Under the pieces are notes generated by a model. That model saw only the letters and a list, made by a program, of their open reading frames with translations, searched no databases and was not told the DNA's origin. Of a DNA stretch of 64,000 bases, positions 50,028 to 60,577 are shown piece after piece. Origin of the DNA: an uncultured delta proteobacterium (GTDB lineage: Bacteria; Desulfobacterota; WTBG01; CAIYCZ01; CAIRTM01). Position 1 is the stretch's first letter. Every line of letters begins with the position of its first letter. Both the position numbers and the translations under genes were made by a program. The stretch is from assembly GCA_903881505.1 (NCBI GenBank), contig CAIRTM010000022.1:52653-116652 (forward strand), given 5' to 3'.

Positions 50028-51974
50028 ATGAAACATGCGCCAAAGCGATTGTATGATAAGGAGCTGAACCCCCAGCAGCTCGAGGTGGTGATTGCCGGCG
50101 GCGGGCCGCTGCTGGTGATTGCCGGTGCCGGCAGCGGTAAGACCAGGGCGCTTACCTATCGCGTGGCCTATTTGATTGAATCCGGTGTTGAGCCCGGCAG
50201 CATCATGCTGCTGACATTCACCAACAAAGCCGCCCGTGAGATGCTCACCCGTGTTGAGGGGCTGGTTCCCGGTGACATGCGCGCGCTGTGGGGTGGCACA
50301 TTCCATTCGGTCGGAGCCCGGGTGCTGCGCACACACGCATCCCGGGCTGGCCTTGAGCCGTCATTCACCATTCTTGACAGCCGGGATGCCTGCGACGTGA
50401 TGCAGACCTGCCTGGACGAGATGGGCTACACAAAAAAAGACAGCCTGCTGCCGCAGGGCAGCGTCATTGCGAATATCTACAGCCTTGCGCGCAACACGCG
50501 CTGCGGGCCCGATGATATCCTTGAGGCGCGCTATCCGTATTTTTGTCAGTACGCTGAAGAGATCAATGCTGTGTGCGGCGCCTATCAGCAGCGCAAACAG
50601 CGCCTGAACGTGTGCGACTTCGACGATCTGTTATGCCTGTGGCTGCGGCTGCTGGAGGAAAACGACGATCTGCGCAGCTATTATGCCGGCCGCTTCCGGC
50701 ATGTTTTGATCGACGAGTATCAGGACACCAACCGTCTGCAGGCCGATATCTGCGACCTGCTTGCCGCCGAGCACCGAACAATCATGGCCGTGGGCGATGA
50801 TGCCCAGAGCATTTACTCGTTTCGCGGGGCGGATTTTTCCAATATCATGCGCTTCCCCGAGCGCTATCCGGATGCCCGCATCTGCAAGCTGGAATATAAT
50901 TACCGGTCCACACCCGCCATCGTTTCACTTGCCAACCGCAGCATCACCTACAATATCCGTCAATTCCCCAAGGAGCTGCAGGCGGTCAAGGATGCCGGCG
51001 CGCACCCGCTTGTCTATCGGCCGTTCAGCGAGCAGCAGCAGGCACAGTTCGTGGCGGTGCGGATAGAGGAACTCATGCATGAGGGAGTACCGCCGGATGA
51101 AATTGCGGTGCTGTACCGCGCGCACTATCATTGCATGGAGCTGCAGCTGGAACTGGGAAGGCGCGGAATCGCCTATGACGTGCGCTCCGGCGTGCGTTTT
51201 TTTGAACAGGCTCATGTCAAGGACCTCGTGGCTTTTTTGAAACTGCTGCTCAATCCCCGCGACGAGGTGTCATGGAACCGCATCCTGCAGATGCTGCCGG
51301 GTATCGGCAAGGTCACGGCGCGCAGGCTGATCGGGCTGCTGCTGGAGGGTGATCCGCTATCGGGATGCCGCAGCGCCCGGGTGGTCGCCAGGGTGCCCAA
51401 AGCCGCGCGCGACAGCTGGGAAACGCTGTGCGCGCTTATTGATGTGCTGGCCGGCAGCGACTGCGACGGCGCACCCGCCGAACTCGTGCGCTCCGTCTGC
51501 GAGGCCGGGTTTTCGGAATTCCTGCGCGCGCGCTACAGTGACGCGAACACCCGCAGCGATGATATCGAGCAGCTGATGCGCTTTGCCTGGCAGTACGGCA
51601 CGCTGACCGATTTTTTGACCGAGCTGACGCTGATGAGCAGCAGCGAGGAGGAAGACGACGCAGCATCCGGCGCTCGCCCCAGGGTGAAGCTCACCACGAT
51701 ACATCAGGCAAAGGGGCTCGAGTGGTCGCATGTTTTTATTCTTTGGCTGGTCGAGGGCCGGTTCCCTAACCAGAACAATATTGAGTCAAAAGATGAGGAA
51801 GAGGAGGAACGCCGCCTCTTTTATGTCGCCGTAACACGCGCCAAGGACGCCCTGTACCTGCTCTCGCCCCAGTGGGCGCGCGACCGCAGCGGCGCAATCG
51901 CCCGCATGGAGCCCTCGCGATTTTTGCGCGAGATAGCGGATGATTGCTGCCGGGAGTATACGCCGCACTATTAA
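50028..51974 (+). CDS. UvrD/PcrA/Rep-type ATP-dependent DNA helicase
   Basis: LNPQQLEVVIAGGGPLLVIAGAGSGKTRALTYRVAYLI; VLIDEYQDTNRLQ; TTIHQAKGLEW; LFYVAVTRAKD. Confidence 0.95.
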   Translation: MKHAPKRLYDKELNPQQLEVVIAGGGPLLVIAGAGSGKTRALTYRVAYLIESGVEPGSIMLLTFTNKAAREMLTRVEGLVPGDMRALWGGTFHSVGARVLRTHASRAGLEPSFTILDSRDACDVMQTCLDEMGYTKKDSLLPQGSVIANIYSLARNTRCGPDDILEARYPYFCQYAEEINAVCGAYQQRKQRLNVCDFDDLLCLWLRLLEENDDLRSYYAGRFRHVLIDEYQDTNRLQADICDLLAAEHRTIMAVGDDAQSIYSFRGADFSNIMRFPERYPDARICKLEYNYRSTPAIVSLANRSITYNIRQFPKELQAVKDAGAHPLVYRPFSEQQQAQFVAVRIEELMHEGVPPDEIAVLYRAHYHCMELQLELGRRGIAYDVRSGVRFFEQAHVKDLVAFLKLLLNPRDEVSWNRILQMLPGIGKVTARRLIGLLLEGDPLSGCRSARVVARVPKAARDSWETLCALIDVLAGSDCDGAPAELVRSVCEAGFSEFLRARYSDANTRSDDIEQLMRFAWQYGTLTDFLTELTLMSSSEEEDDAASGARPRVKLTTIHQAKGLEWSHVFILWLVEGRFPNQNNIESKDEEEEERRLFYVAVTRAKDALYLLSPQWARDRSGAIARMEPSRFLREIADDCCREYTPHY

Positions 51975-51999
51975 ATACGTCCGCACAGGACGGGTGGTG

Positions 52000-53985
52000 A
52001 TGGATCACATTATGGATATCGGCAGCCTGGTGCTTTTTTTTGAGCATGGCAATCTGGTATGCGGCGTGTGCGCCGGCGATGCCGGAGCGTATGTGACGGT
52101 CGTGTGTGCCGACGGCCGGCGATTGAGCCTGCCCGCTCAGCGCATCGTGCATGCGCAGCCGTCTGCCGGTATAGACTTCGCGGATGCCCGGCGGATTCGC
52201 GATCATATAGCCGCAGCCGGGCAGCGGCACAAGCTGCTCGCAGCTTCAATCAACCCGCAGGAGATATGGGCCGCGCTTGCCGCCAAACCGGGCGTCTACA
52301 CCAGCCGCGAGCTTGCCCGGGCAGCCTTCGGTGATACGGCCGGCCACGACCACGCTGCTGCCGTTGTGCATGCTTTGCAGCATGAGCGCACGTATTTCAA
52401 GTTTAACGGCGAGCGCTACTGTGCTCTTGATCCTGCGCAGGTTGAACAGGCCCGGTTGCGGGCCGCGCAGGAAAGCGCGCTCGGCGCCGAGATTGAACAG
52501 TGCGCCGACTGGCTGCACGGCTTTGTCAACGGCCAGGAAATTGACGGCCCGGTAGGCCGGGTGTGTGCCGGCTATCTGCGGCAGTTCGCGGTGTTTGGAA
52601 ACGCCGCGCCGCAGTCGGGCACTATCCGCTCAATCCTGAAACGCGCAGGGCTTGCTCCGGAGCGCAGGGAGTGCTTCAGCGTGCTGGTCAGTATGGGAGC
52701 CTGCTCGCCGGATGAAAACCTGCTGCTTGAGCGCCATGGCGTAGTCCGCGCCTGGCCGCCTGACATACTGTCGGAACCCGGCTTGACGGATGATGCGTTC
52801 GCTGCGCGCCGCGTCGACGAGAGGGCGCTTGAAATTTACTCGATTGACGATCCGGCCACACGCGATATCGATGACGCTGTCAGCTTCGAACCCGAAGGCG
52901 GCGGACTCCGCATCGGCATTCATATCACCGACGCGGCTTCGCAGCTGAGCCCGGGCTGCGCCCTTGATCGTGAGGCCTCCCGCCGCGGCACATCGGTATA
53001 TCTGCCGGAGGAAACGCTGCCGATGCTGCCGCCTGAGCTGTCAGAGAAGCGTCTGAGTCTGCTCGCCGGACAGGAGCGGCCGGTGCTGAGCGTGTTTGTC
53101 AGTCTTGCCGGTGACGGCAGCGTGCGCGGCTGCGTCCTTCAGCTTGGCACCATCCGGGTGGCGCGCCGGCTCAGCTACCAGAATGTCGATGACGATATAC
53201 GCTCAGGCGGAGGTTTTAAACGCCTGCATGAGGTGCTCATGCGCGCCCGTGACGCGCGCCTTGCGGCGGGCGCATCGGGTATGACCATTCCCGAGCTTCA
53301 GGTGAAGATCGACCGGGACCGGCAGGTCGAGTTCAGCGTTCGTGAGCGCGAAACACCGGCGCAGGCGCTGGTCGCCGAGTGCATGATACTGGCCAATTAC
53401 AACGCCGCGCTTTTTCTCAGGGACAGGGGCGTGCCGGCCCTGTACCGCACGCAGAAGCCGGGTCGCGCGTTCGCCGGTCTGCGCAGGGACCTGCCGTTGT
53501 CCGAGCGTGTGCGCCTGCGGCACTCGTTCAGCCGGACCGTCATTGAAACCCGACCCCGGTCTCACGCCGGCCTTGGCCTTGACTGCTACTGTTCGATCAC
53601 CTCACCGATGCGCAAGTATCTCGATCTTGTCATGCAGCGCCAGCTTGCTGCCGTTCTGCAGGGCTGTGAACCGGTGTATACCTGCGACCAGCTGCGAGAT
53701 ATCGCCGCAGCGCTGCAGCCGGTGCTTACGCGCGCGGCTCTGGTTGAAAACGAGCGCCGCCGCTACTGGCTGTTTAAAACAATGGAGCCGCTTCGCGGTT
53801 GCATGCTGCCGGCCCTTGTCCTGTCCCGCCGTAAAAAGCACTATACCGTGCTGCTGACCGACTATCTGTTTGAGGCCGGCGCCGAAGCGCCAGAAGACAC
53901 CACCTATGAGCCAGGCCGTGACGTGCAGGTGCTGCTCAGGGATATTGATCCGTTCGAGGGCAGCATCAGCTTGTGCCTTGTGTAG
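52000..53985 (+). CDS. RNB-domain ribonuclease (RNase II/R family)
   Basis: EIYSIDDPATRDIDDAVSFE; RGTSVYLPEETLPMLPPELSEKRLSLLAG; ATG at 52000 favoured. Confidence 0.9.
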   Translation: MDHIMDIGSLVLFFEHGNLVCGVCAGDAGAYVTVVCADGRRLSLPAQRIVHAQPSAGIDFADARRIRDHIAAAGQRHKLLAASINPQEIWAALAAKPGVYTSRELARAAFGDTAGHDHAAAVVHALQHERTYFKFNGERYCALDPAQVEQARLRAAQESALGAEIEQCADWLHGFVNGQEIDGPVGRVCAGYLRQFAVFGNAAPQSGTIRSILKRAGLAPERRECFSVLVSMGACSPDENLLLERHGVVRAWPPDILSEPGLTDDAFAARRVDERALEIYSIDDPATRDIDDAVSFEPEGGGLRIGIHITDAASQLSPGCALDREASRRGTSVYLPEETLPMLPPELSEKRLSLLAGQERPVLSVFVSLAGDGSVRGCVLQLGTIRVARRLSYQNVDDDIRSGGGFKRLHEVLMRARDARLAAGASGMTIPELQVKIDRDRQVEFSVRERETPAQALVAECMILANYNAALFLRDRGVPALYRTQKPGRAFAGLRRDLPLSERVRLRHSFSRTVIETRPRSHAGLGLDCYCSITSPMRKYLDLVMQRQLAAVLQGCEPVYTCDQLRDIAAALQPVLTRAALVENERRRYWLFKTMEPLRGCMLPALVLSRRKKHYTVLLTDYLFEAGAEAPEDTTYEPGRDVQVLLRDIDPFEGSISLCLV

Positions 53986-54168
53986 ACCCGGGCGCGGCGT
54001 ACTGCAGTGCAGCCTGCCGGATCATTTTTTTGCCTGCATTCTTGCAATAGCTGTTCAAGTGTGGTATCTTTCGTTTGGTTGGGTATCAAACTATAATCCG
54101 GTACTGCATACACCCTGTGCGGGGAGGCCCAGGCACCGGAGACTATCGAGATACAGGAGGTGAATATC

Positions 54169-54960
54169 ATGAGATTTAAAGAAAAACATGTGATCGTGAC
54201 CGGCGGCGGCACCGGCATCGGCCGGGGGATCGTACATCTCTTTGCGCGCGAGGGCGCGCGTGTCGTCGTTGCCAACCGCAATGCCGGCAACGGCAACCGG
54301 GTTGTTGACGAGGTGCGCAGCCAGGGCGGCACCGCCCTGTTCGTGCGTACCGATGTCGCCGATCCGGCCGCCATAGAGAACCTGATCGCGGAAGCAACCA
54401 AAGCCTACGGGCCGGTCGACGTGGCGGTCTCCAACGCGGCCATCTCTGAGCAGGTTTCTTCAGCGCTGGAAGTCAGCGCCGAGGAATGGGACCGGGTGTA
54501 TGCGATCAATGTGCGCGGCGCATTTTTGTTCTGCCGCGCCTGTGCCCAGAACATGATGGATAACGGCGTGCAGGGCAGCATCGTGACCATCGGCTCGATG
54601 GTGGCGCGCGGGGGCAAGATGGCGGTCGGCGCCTATCCCTCATCCAAGGCGGCGGTCATCCAGTTCACCAAGAACCTGGCGAAATGCCTGGCTCCCATGG
54701 GCATTCGCGTCAACTGCGTGTCCCCCGGCGTGGTGGCGACCGAGATCTACGCCAATGTCGAGAAGGAAATGATGATGGACCCGGGCGCGTTCGCCGAATG
54801 GCTGGTCGAGGAGGCTGTGAAAAACGGGCAGCTCCTGATCGGACGTGCCGGCGAAGCCGGGGAGATCGCCGCGGCGGTCGCGTTCCTGGCCTCGCAGGAT
54901 GCTTCCTATATTACGGCCCAGAACCTGAGCGTTGACGGCGGCATGGACTGGTGCTGGTGA
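54169..54960 (+). CDS. Short-chain dehydrogenase/reductase
   Basis: VIVTGGGTGIGRGI; SNAA; YPSSK; VDGGMDW; AGGAGGTG RBS before ATG 54169. Confidence 0.95.
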   Translation: MRFKEKHVIVTGGGTGIGRGIVHLFAREGARVVVANRNAGNGNRVVDEVRSQGGTALFVRTDVADPAAIENLIAEATKAYGPVDVAVSNAAISEQVSSALEVSAEEWDRVYAINVRGAFLFCRACAQNMMDNGVQGSIVTIGSMVARGGKMAVGAYPSSKAAVIQFTKNLAKCLAPMGIRVNCVSPGVVATEIYANVEKEMMMDPGAFAEWLVEEAVKNGQLLIGRAGEAGEIAAAVAFLASQDASYITAQNLSVDGGMDWCW

Positions 54961-55047
54961 TGGCGCTTGTCCGGCCGGTCCGCGGCGGTTCTCGCGTATA
55001 TACACAGGCATGCATCGGAACATAACCATACGAGAAGGAGGACGACC

Positions 55048-55752
55048 ATGACACAGCTCAACGCATTCGTAGAGGCCGCACAGCAGGCCTTCAGGCAGAT
55101 TCCCCTGAGCGCGGTCGCGATCGAGCAGGACCTGCGCACGGTCAAGGCCGACGGGGGCAGTGTTGTGCTTGAGGTTTTCAAGGCGGAAAAATTCAGCAAG
55201 ATCGTTTTTTGCACGATCACCATCGATGAGACCGGCGTGCTGGAATCAACCGCGATGGCCTGGCCGGCTGAGGACCATAATTTCCCGATCCTGTGGTGCA
55301 ACTTTACGATCGTACCCGAGGTGATGAATGTACCGGTATTTGATTGTATTCCCATGATGGATATTATCGCCTGGCCGGACTATGCGACGCGCTATGTCGA
55401 GCCCATCAGCGATCTCAAGGCCGAGGCCCTCGATATCCTTGGCGAAAGCGTGCTGAACAAAGCGGTTGACCTGCCGTCTCGCACCGTGTACGCGCTTTCA
55501 CCTTATAAGCTCATCCCGATGGTGACGCAGGAAGGTGTCGAACTGGTGCCGAAGGTGACCTCGATGTATATTGCTGGGTACCTGAAGCTGGTGCAGGACT
55601 CAGTGCCGGTGCCCGCGCAGGACCGGCAGTACTGCCTGCACCGCCGGCAGCAGCTGCAGGCGCTCATGAAGGCCAATGATCCGGGCTATCCGTTCATGGT
55701 CGATGTGTTCGGCGAGGAAACCACGCACCGGGTTTTTGACCAGGTGTTTTGA
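55048..55752 (+). CDS. Ferredoxin-dependent bilin reductase (HY2/PcyA) superfamily-like protein
   Basis: C-term NDPGYPFMVDVFGEETTHRVFDQVF matches the FDBR C-terminal pattern NDPAxPxxxxxFGEEWTExxxxxVLF; central MAWPAEDHNFPILWCNFTIVPEV aligns with PcyA [31 protein letters not shown] RBS before ATG 55048. Confidence 0.7.
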   Translation: MTQLNAFVEAAQQAFRQIPLSAVAIEQDLRTVKADGGSVVLEVFKAEKFSKIVFCTITIDETGVLESTAMAWPAEDHNFPILWCNFTIVPEVMNVPVFDCIPMMDIIAWPDYATRYVEPISDLKAEALDILGESVLNKAVDLPSRTVYALSPYKLIPMVTQEGVELVPKVTSMYIAGYLKLVQDSVPVPAQDRQYCLHRRQQLQALMKANDPGYPFMVDVFGEETTHRVFDQVF

Positions 55753-55787
55753 AACAGAACCCTGCAGACTGCTGTCGGAATAGTATC

Positions 55788-57242
55788 ATGGACGCTGATT
55801 TTTTAACAGACTTGCGTGCTATCGTCGGGGATAGCTATGTCGTCACCGATCCTGTTGCCCGGTTCGCGTACCGGCAGGATGCCAGCCTGTTCGGCGGCAC
55901 CGATGCGGCCGTGATTGCGCGTCCGGCCAGCACCGATGAGGTTTCACGCGTTATGGCCCTGGCTTTTCGCCACGCGGTGCCGGTTGTGGTGCGCGGCGGC
56001 GGCTCGAGCATTTACGGGCAGCCTCCGGGCGTTCCCGGTGAAAATCTGCTGCTCGATATGACCCGCATGAACCGGATCCTGAACATGAACCCGCAGGGCA
56101 TGACGGTCACGGCCGAAGCCGGCATCATCATGAGCCGTCTGCAGCACGCCTGCAACAGCGCCGGTTTCTACCTGTTTGTCCCGGCCGCGCCCGTGCATAC
56201 GGTATCGCTGGGCGGCTGGCTGTCAGGGGCGGCCGGAGGCGGCGGGATCTGGTGGGAGATCATCAGCATTACCGCCGTGCTGCCTGACGGAACCGTGGTG
56301 CGGACCGGCGGCGGGCCCGGCACGCATGTGCGCCAGACCGAGGCCTACAGCCGCATCATGGGCGGGCCTGATTTTACCGGCATGTTCATCGGCGACGGCG
56401 GCTCGTTCGGCGTTAAGACCGAGGTGACCGTGCGACTGCTGGGCCTGCCGGCCGTTACGCGGGCTTCCATTCTCGTGTTCCGCAGCCTGGACCGGGTGCT
56501 GGATCTGATGGCGCGGCATGTCGCGCGCGTGAGCCCGCATCCGTTCGACCCGCTGCTGGTGTTCGGTCCCGGCGCCAACGAGCTTTTTTCTGCCGATGGG
56601 TCTGGCGCTGACTTGTTTACCGTCATGGCCTTGATGCAGGGCCACACGCCGGCCGAGACCGACGCGCGCAGGGATGCATTTGAGGCAATCGCCGATGAAC
56701 TCGGCGGCGGGCACACTCCCGAGCTGGACGCGCTCGCCGGGATGATGTCGCGCGCGCCTGACCAGGAAAGCGAGATGGAGATGTTCGGGCTCGGCTTTTT
56801 TAACGGCCTCGGCCTTGCCGCATGGCTGCCCTTCAACATGCCGCGCACACGCATGGCCGAGGTCTATCCTCTGCTCGTGCAGTGGCGCGAGGAACGGATC
56901 GCCGAGGCCGGCCGCCGCGGTTTTGAATGCCAGGCCCGGTTCGAGTTCATGGCCCCCAGCGACCAGTGCTCGGTTACCGGGGAGGTGGATGCCTTTTTCA
57001 AGGATGTTCCCTCACTGGAACTCAGGGCGTTCGTGCGCGAGATGATACTCGACTATCAGAAATTCACCCATGAACTGGGGCTGCTTGACGTCTATAATCA
57101 GGGCATGATGAGCAGGCTGAATGCCGCGTGCTGGTCGGACGGCTACCGCGCGCTGTACAGCACTGTCAAGCAGGCGATCGATCCGAAGCGCATTCTAAAT
57201 CGCGGTCTGTGGCTGGAACGGCCGCCTGAACCCGGAGTGTAA
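55788..57242 (+). CDS. FAD-binding oxidoreductase, GlcD / D-lactate dehydrogenase type (PCMH fold)
   Basis: VVRGGGSSIYGQPPGVPGENLLLDMTRMNRILNMNPQGMTVTAEAGI; C-terminal AIDPKRILNRG. Confidence 0.88.
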   Translation: MDADFLTDLRAIVGDSYVVTDPVARFAYRQDASLFGGTDAAVIARPASTDEVSRVMALAFRHAVPVVVRGGGSSIYGQPPGVPGENLLLDMTRMNRILNMNPQGMTVTAEAGIIMSRLQHACNSAGFYLFVPAAPVHTVSLGGWLSGAAGGGGIWWEIISITAVLPDGTVVRTGGGPGTHVRQTEAYSRIMGGPDFTGMFIGDGGSFGVKTEVTVRLLGLPAVTRASILVFRSLDRVLDLMARHVARVSPHPFDPLLVFGPGANELFSADGSGADLFTVMALMQGHTPAETDARRDAFEAIADELGGGHTPELDALAGMMSRAPDQESEMEMFGLGFFNGLGLAAWLPFNMPRTRMAEVYPLLVQWREERIAEAGRRGFECQARFEFMAPSDQCSVTGEVDAFFKDVPSLELRAFVREMILDYQKFTHELGLLDVYNQGMMSRLNAACWSDGYRALYSTVKQAIDPKRILNRGLWLERPPEPGV

Positions 57243-57246
57243 TGCC

Positions 57247-58464
57247 ATGACCGACCCGTTGCAGAGTCTGCGCCGGTGCGCCGATACGATTTACAGCTGC
57301 CGCTCCTGCGGCATGTGCGGAAACAAGATGACCGCGAAGGTACCCTATGTGTGCCCGCTGCGGGAAGCGACCCCGGGTTTTGACCATTTCTACGCGCGCG
57401 GCAAAATCGTTATCGCGCGCGGCCTGCTGGAAGGCGCCCTCGAGATGACGTCCGACCTGGCCGAGGCCGCCTACGGCTGCATGCTGTGCGGCAACTGCAT
57501 GACGCAGTGCGGCGCCACGGACCGCGCCACGGCCGAGCCGCTGGTTGACACGGTGCGCATCGTCGAGGCCCTGCGCGCTGATCTCCTGCGCGTTCATCCC
57601 GAATGGGTTGCTGAAGGCTACCGCAGCCTGCTGGCGGCGACCCGGCAGTATGACAACCCCTGGGGCGCGCCGCGCTCATTGCGTGAGAAATGGTGCAAAG
57701 GCCTTGATCTGCCCCGGGCCCCGCAGGCGGGCTGCGATGTGCTGCTGTTTGCCGGCTGCACCATCGCCTCAACGCCGGCCCTGCATGAGCGGGCGCGCAA
57801 AGCCGTGCAGGTGCTGCGCGCGGCCGGCATTAATCCTGCAATCATGGGGCGCGATGAGCCCTGCTGCGCGAGCGTTCAGCGCCGCATCGGCGCTGCTGAC
57901 ATGGCCGGCGACATGGTGCGCGCCAATGTCGAGCAGCTCAATGCAGCCGGCTGCAGCGAGATCGTCGCGTTGTGCGCGGGCTGCGCTAATATGCTTGCCG
58001 GCGATTACCGCACCGCCGGCTTGAAAGCGCGCGTATGCCATATCGTGCCTTTTCTTGCCGCGCTGCTGGAGCAGGGCAGGCTTGTTCCCCGAAATGCATA
58101 TCCTCATGCCGTGTGCTACCATGACCCGTGCCATCTGGGCCGCCACATGGGTATTTATGATCAGCCGCGTGCTGTGCTTCGGGCCCTGCCCGGACTCAGC
58201 CTGGTTGAGCGGACGGCAACGCGCCAAAACACACTGTGCTGCGGGGCAGGCGGCGGTATGCGCGTATTTGAGTCCGGCACGCTCTCCTTGGACATTGCGC
58301 GCGAAGGATTGGCGAGCGCCCGGAAAGCAGGGGCAGAGGTCATGGTGAGCGCCTGCCCGTTTTGCGAGATTAACCTTGATGCGGCTGCCCAGGTCCTTGC
58401 TGAGCCGATGCAGGTTCTTGACATTATCGACCTGGTGCATGCTTCGGTCGAAGTCCGGGGGTAG
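57247..58464 (+). CDS. 4Fe-4S / CCG-domain protein (GlcF/HdrD-like)
   Basis: CRSCGMCGNKMTAKVPYVCP; CMLCGNCMTQC; CCG-domain motifs CYHDPCHLGRH, CCGAGGG, CPFCEIN. Confidence 0.9.
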   Translation: MTDPLQSLRRCADTIYSCRSCGMCGNKMTAKVPYVCPLREATPGFDHFYARGKIVIARGLLEGALEMTSDLAEAAYGCMLCGNCMTQCGATDRATAEPLVDTVRIVEALRADLLRVHPEWVAEGYRSLLAATRQYDNPWGAPRSLREKWCKGLDLPRAPQAGCDVLLFAGCTIASTPALHERARKAVQVLRAAGINPAIMGRDEPCCASVQRRIGAADMAGDMVRANVEQLNAAGCSEIVALCAGCANMLAGDYRTAGLKARVCHIVPFLAALLEQGRLVPRNAYPHAVCYHDPCHLGRHMGIYDQPRAVLRALPGLSLVERTATRQNTLCCGAGGGMRVFESGTLSLDIAREGLASARKAGAEVMVSACPFCEINLDAAAQVLAEPMQVLDIIDLVHASVEVRG

Positions 58465-58630
58465 GTTTCCGGTGCTGGGGGTTGTCAGGGGTGGGGCACC
58501 TGCCTGGCTGCCCGTGAGCTGCGTGGTGGACCGGGCGCAGGGGCGTATGGCAAAACCCCGGCAGGCACGGGACGCAGCGCAGGTAATTTTTTAAAATCCT
58601 AAAGCGACAGCCGGAGGGGCAGGTCGGCGT

Positions 58631-60577
58631 TTAAAAATCTTTCAGATCATCGTCTTCATCAAAAGGAATCAGTTCCTTGGGGGAAACGTCGCTTCGTTCA
58701 CTGAACACGGGGGCCTGCAGGGACGGTTGCGTTTTTTTCATGAGCATGTCATCGGCGCTGCCGCCATACCGGGCCTGCATGGCAGGTGAGCCGGCGGCGG
58801 GCACGCCGCTCTGGTCGCCTCCCAGGACGAATTCCTCGAGATTTTTGATATAGGTTTTCATCTCCTTGGCCTGGGCCAGCAGTTGCTGGCTGGATGAGGC
58901 CGATTCTTCGGAATTGGAAGAGTTGAGCTGTACGATCTTGTCGATGTCAGCCATGGCCTGGCTCATCTGCGCTATACCCCGGGCCTGCTCACGATTGGAT
59001 GCGGCGATTTCATTATTGAGATCCACAACTTTTTGCACGTCGTGCAGGATTGCCTGAAGGGACTGGTTTGATTCGGCTGCCTGGCGGGTCCCTTCGCTGA
59101 TCCGGCCGCTGCTGTCGGAGATCAGGTCGCTGGTGGCGCGGGCCTGTTCGGATGCGCGCTGTGCCAGATTGCGCACTTCATCGGCGACAACTGCAAAACC
59201 CCGGCCGGCCTCGCCTGCACGGGCTGCTTCAACCGCCGCGTTCAGTGCCAGCAGGTTGGTTTGGAACGCTATTTCCTCAATCGCCTTGGCAACCTTTGCA
59301 ACTTCGCTGCCGCTCTGGCTGATGCTTTCCATGGCCTGCATAAGGCGTGTCATCGCCTCGGCCGTTTTTGTGAGTCCGTCACTGGTCTGTACGGAAAGAG
59401 TGCTTGCGTGCAGGGCATTGTCGGCATTCTGTCTGGACATCGAGGCAAGCTCTTCAAGCGACGAGGTCGACTGTTCTATGGATGCAGCCTGGGTGGAGGC
59501 ACCCTGTGCGACCTGCTGACTTGACTGTGCAACCTGACGGGACGCGTTCGTAAACTGGTCGGCAATGAGTTTAAGCGATGCTGTAATGTTCCGTATGGGT
59601 CGCGTTGCCAGACCGGAAGCGAGGAACACGATGCCGGTGGCAAGGCCGAGGATGAGCAGTGTCACGATGATGTTGTAGTTCGCGAGCCGCCACACAGGCC
59701 GCTTGACCTCGACGGCGTCGATAACCGCGGCGATAATCCAGCCCTGTTCCCCGGTTTGTTTGAAGGAGGCGACACGGCTGTGGCCTTCATAGTCGTATTT
59801 GATCAGGCCTTCGCCGCGTCCGAGGATTTCTGAGCCCCATGGGGTGTCCTGCAGGCTGTTATGCATCATAAGGTTCGAGTCGGGATGGCTTATGAGCATG
59901 CCTTCTTTATCAAAAATGCATACATAGCCCGTCTGCCCGATTTTGACCTGCCGGATGAAAGCCTTTGAAAATTCCTGCATGTCAACAAGTCCGTAGAATA
60001 TGCCGATGATCGGCTCGCCCGGCTGTGCGGTATGCCTGATGGGTGCGGCTATGGCAAACACCGGTAAGCCGGTCGTTTCGCTCTTGAATACCTTTCCCAT
60101 AAAGACCGTGCCGGTAAGTGCCTGCTTGAAAAAGTCGGTTCCGGCAATGGACTGACCGGTGCGCAGGGACCGGTTAACGGCTTCGCTGCGGGAGGTGACG
60201 ACAACCAGGCCGGCCTGATCGGTTATGCCGATTTCAGTATAATAGGGGTAGGCCTGGTTTATTTTTTTTAATTCGTCCAGCATTTCCTGCACGAAAATCG
60301 TGCTGCCTGCCCCGTCATCGGACAAGCCCGCATAATAGAGTCCGTTGGTTATGCTGCCGCCGGCCGACCACATCTGTACGTCGCCCTTGCGGTTTTCTAT
60401 CCAAGACTGGATATAGTCAATCGTCGTATCGCGGTTATGGGCCAGCTGAGAGGTGATGGTGTCGGTCATCATGCTGCGGGCGTAGATGTAGGATGTTATG
60501 ACCGTGGCGGTTGAACAGAGTGCGACCAGGCTGAGGCAGACGAGCAGGAACTGACCCTTGAATCCGGAGCTTTTCAT
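58631..60577 (-). CDS. Methyl-accepting chemotaxis protein with periplasmic Cache-like sensor domain
   Basis: Two TM segments around a Cache-like domain; hairpin [43 protein letters not shown]. Confidence 0.95.
   Translation of the reverse strand: MKSSGFKGQFLLVCLSLVALCSTATVITSYIYARSMMTDTITSQLAHNRDTTIDYIQSWIENRKGDVQMWSAGGSITNGLYYAGLSDDGAGSTIFVQEMLDELKKINQAYPYYTEIGITDQAGLVVVTSRSEAVNRSLRTGQSIAGTDFFKQALTGTVFMGKVFKSETTGLPVFAIAAPIRHTAQPGEPIIGIFYGLVDMQEFSKAFIRQVKIGQTGYVCIFDKEGMLISHPDSNLMMHNSLQDTPWGSEILGRGEGLIKYDYEGHSRVASFKQTGEQGWIIAAVIDAVEVKRPVWRLANYNIIVTLLILGLATGIVFLASGLATRPIRNITASLKLIADQFTNASRQVAQSSQQVAQGASTQAASIEQSTSSLEELASMSRQNADNALHASTLSVQTSDGLTKTAEAMTRLMQAMESISQSGSEVAKVAKAIEEIAFQTNLLALNAAVEAARAGEAGRGFAVVADEVRNLAQRASEQARATSDLISDSSGRISEGTRQAAESNQSLQAILHDVQKVVDLNNEIAASNREQARGIAQMSQAMADIDKIVQLNSSNSEESASSSQQLLAQAKEMKTYIKNLEEFVLGGDQSGVPAAGSPAMQARYGGSADDMLMKKTQPSLQAPVFSERSDVSPKELIPFDEDDDLKDF

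Noticed and set aside
50028-53985. Helicase plus RNB nuclease as an anti-phage defence module
   Set aside because: Both look like housekeeping-family proteins; no defence-associated neighbours or mobile context
54000-54168. Canonical sigma70 promoter before the SDR cassette (TATAAT near 54090)
   Set aside because: No -35 box at acceptable spacing; only the TATAAT-like hexamer is visible
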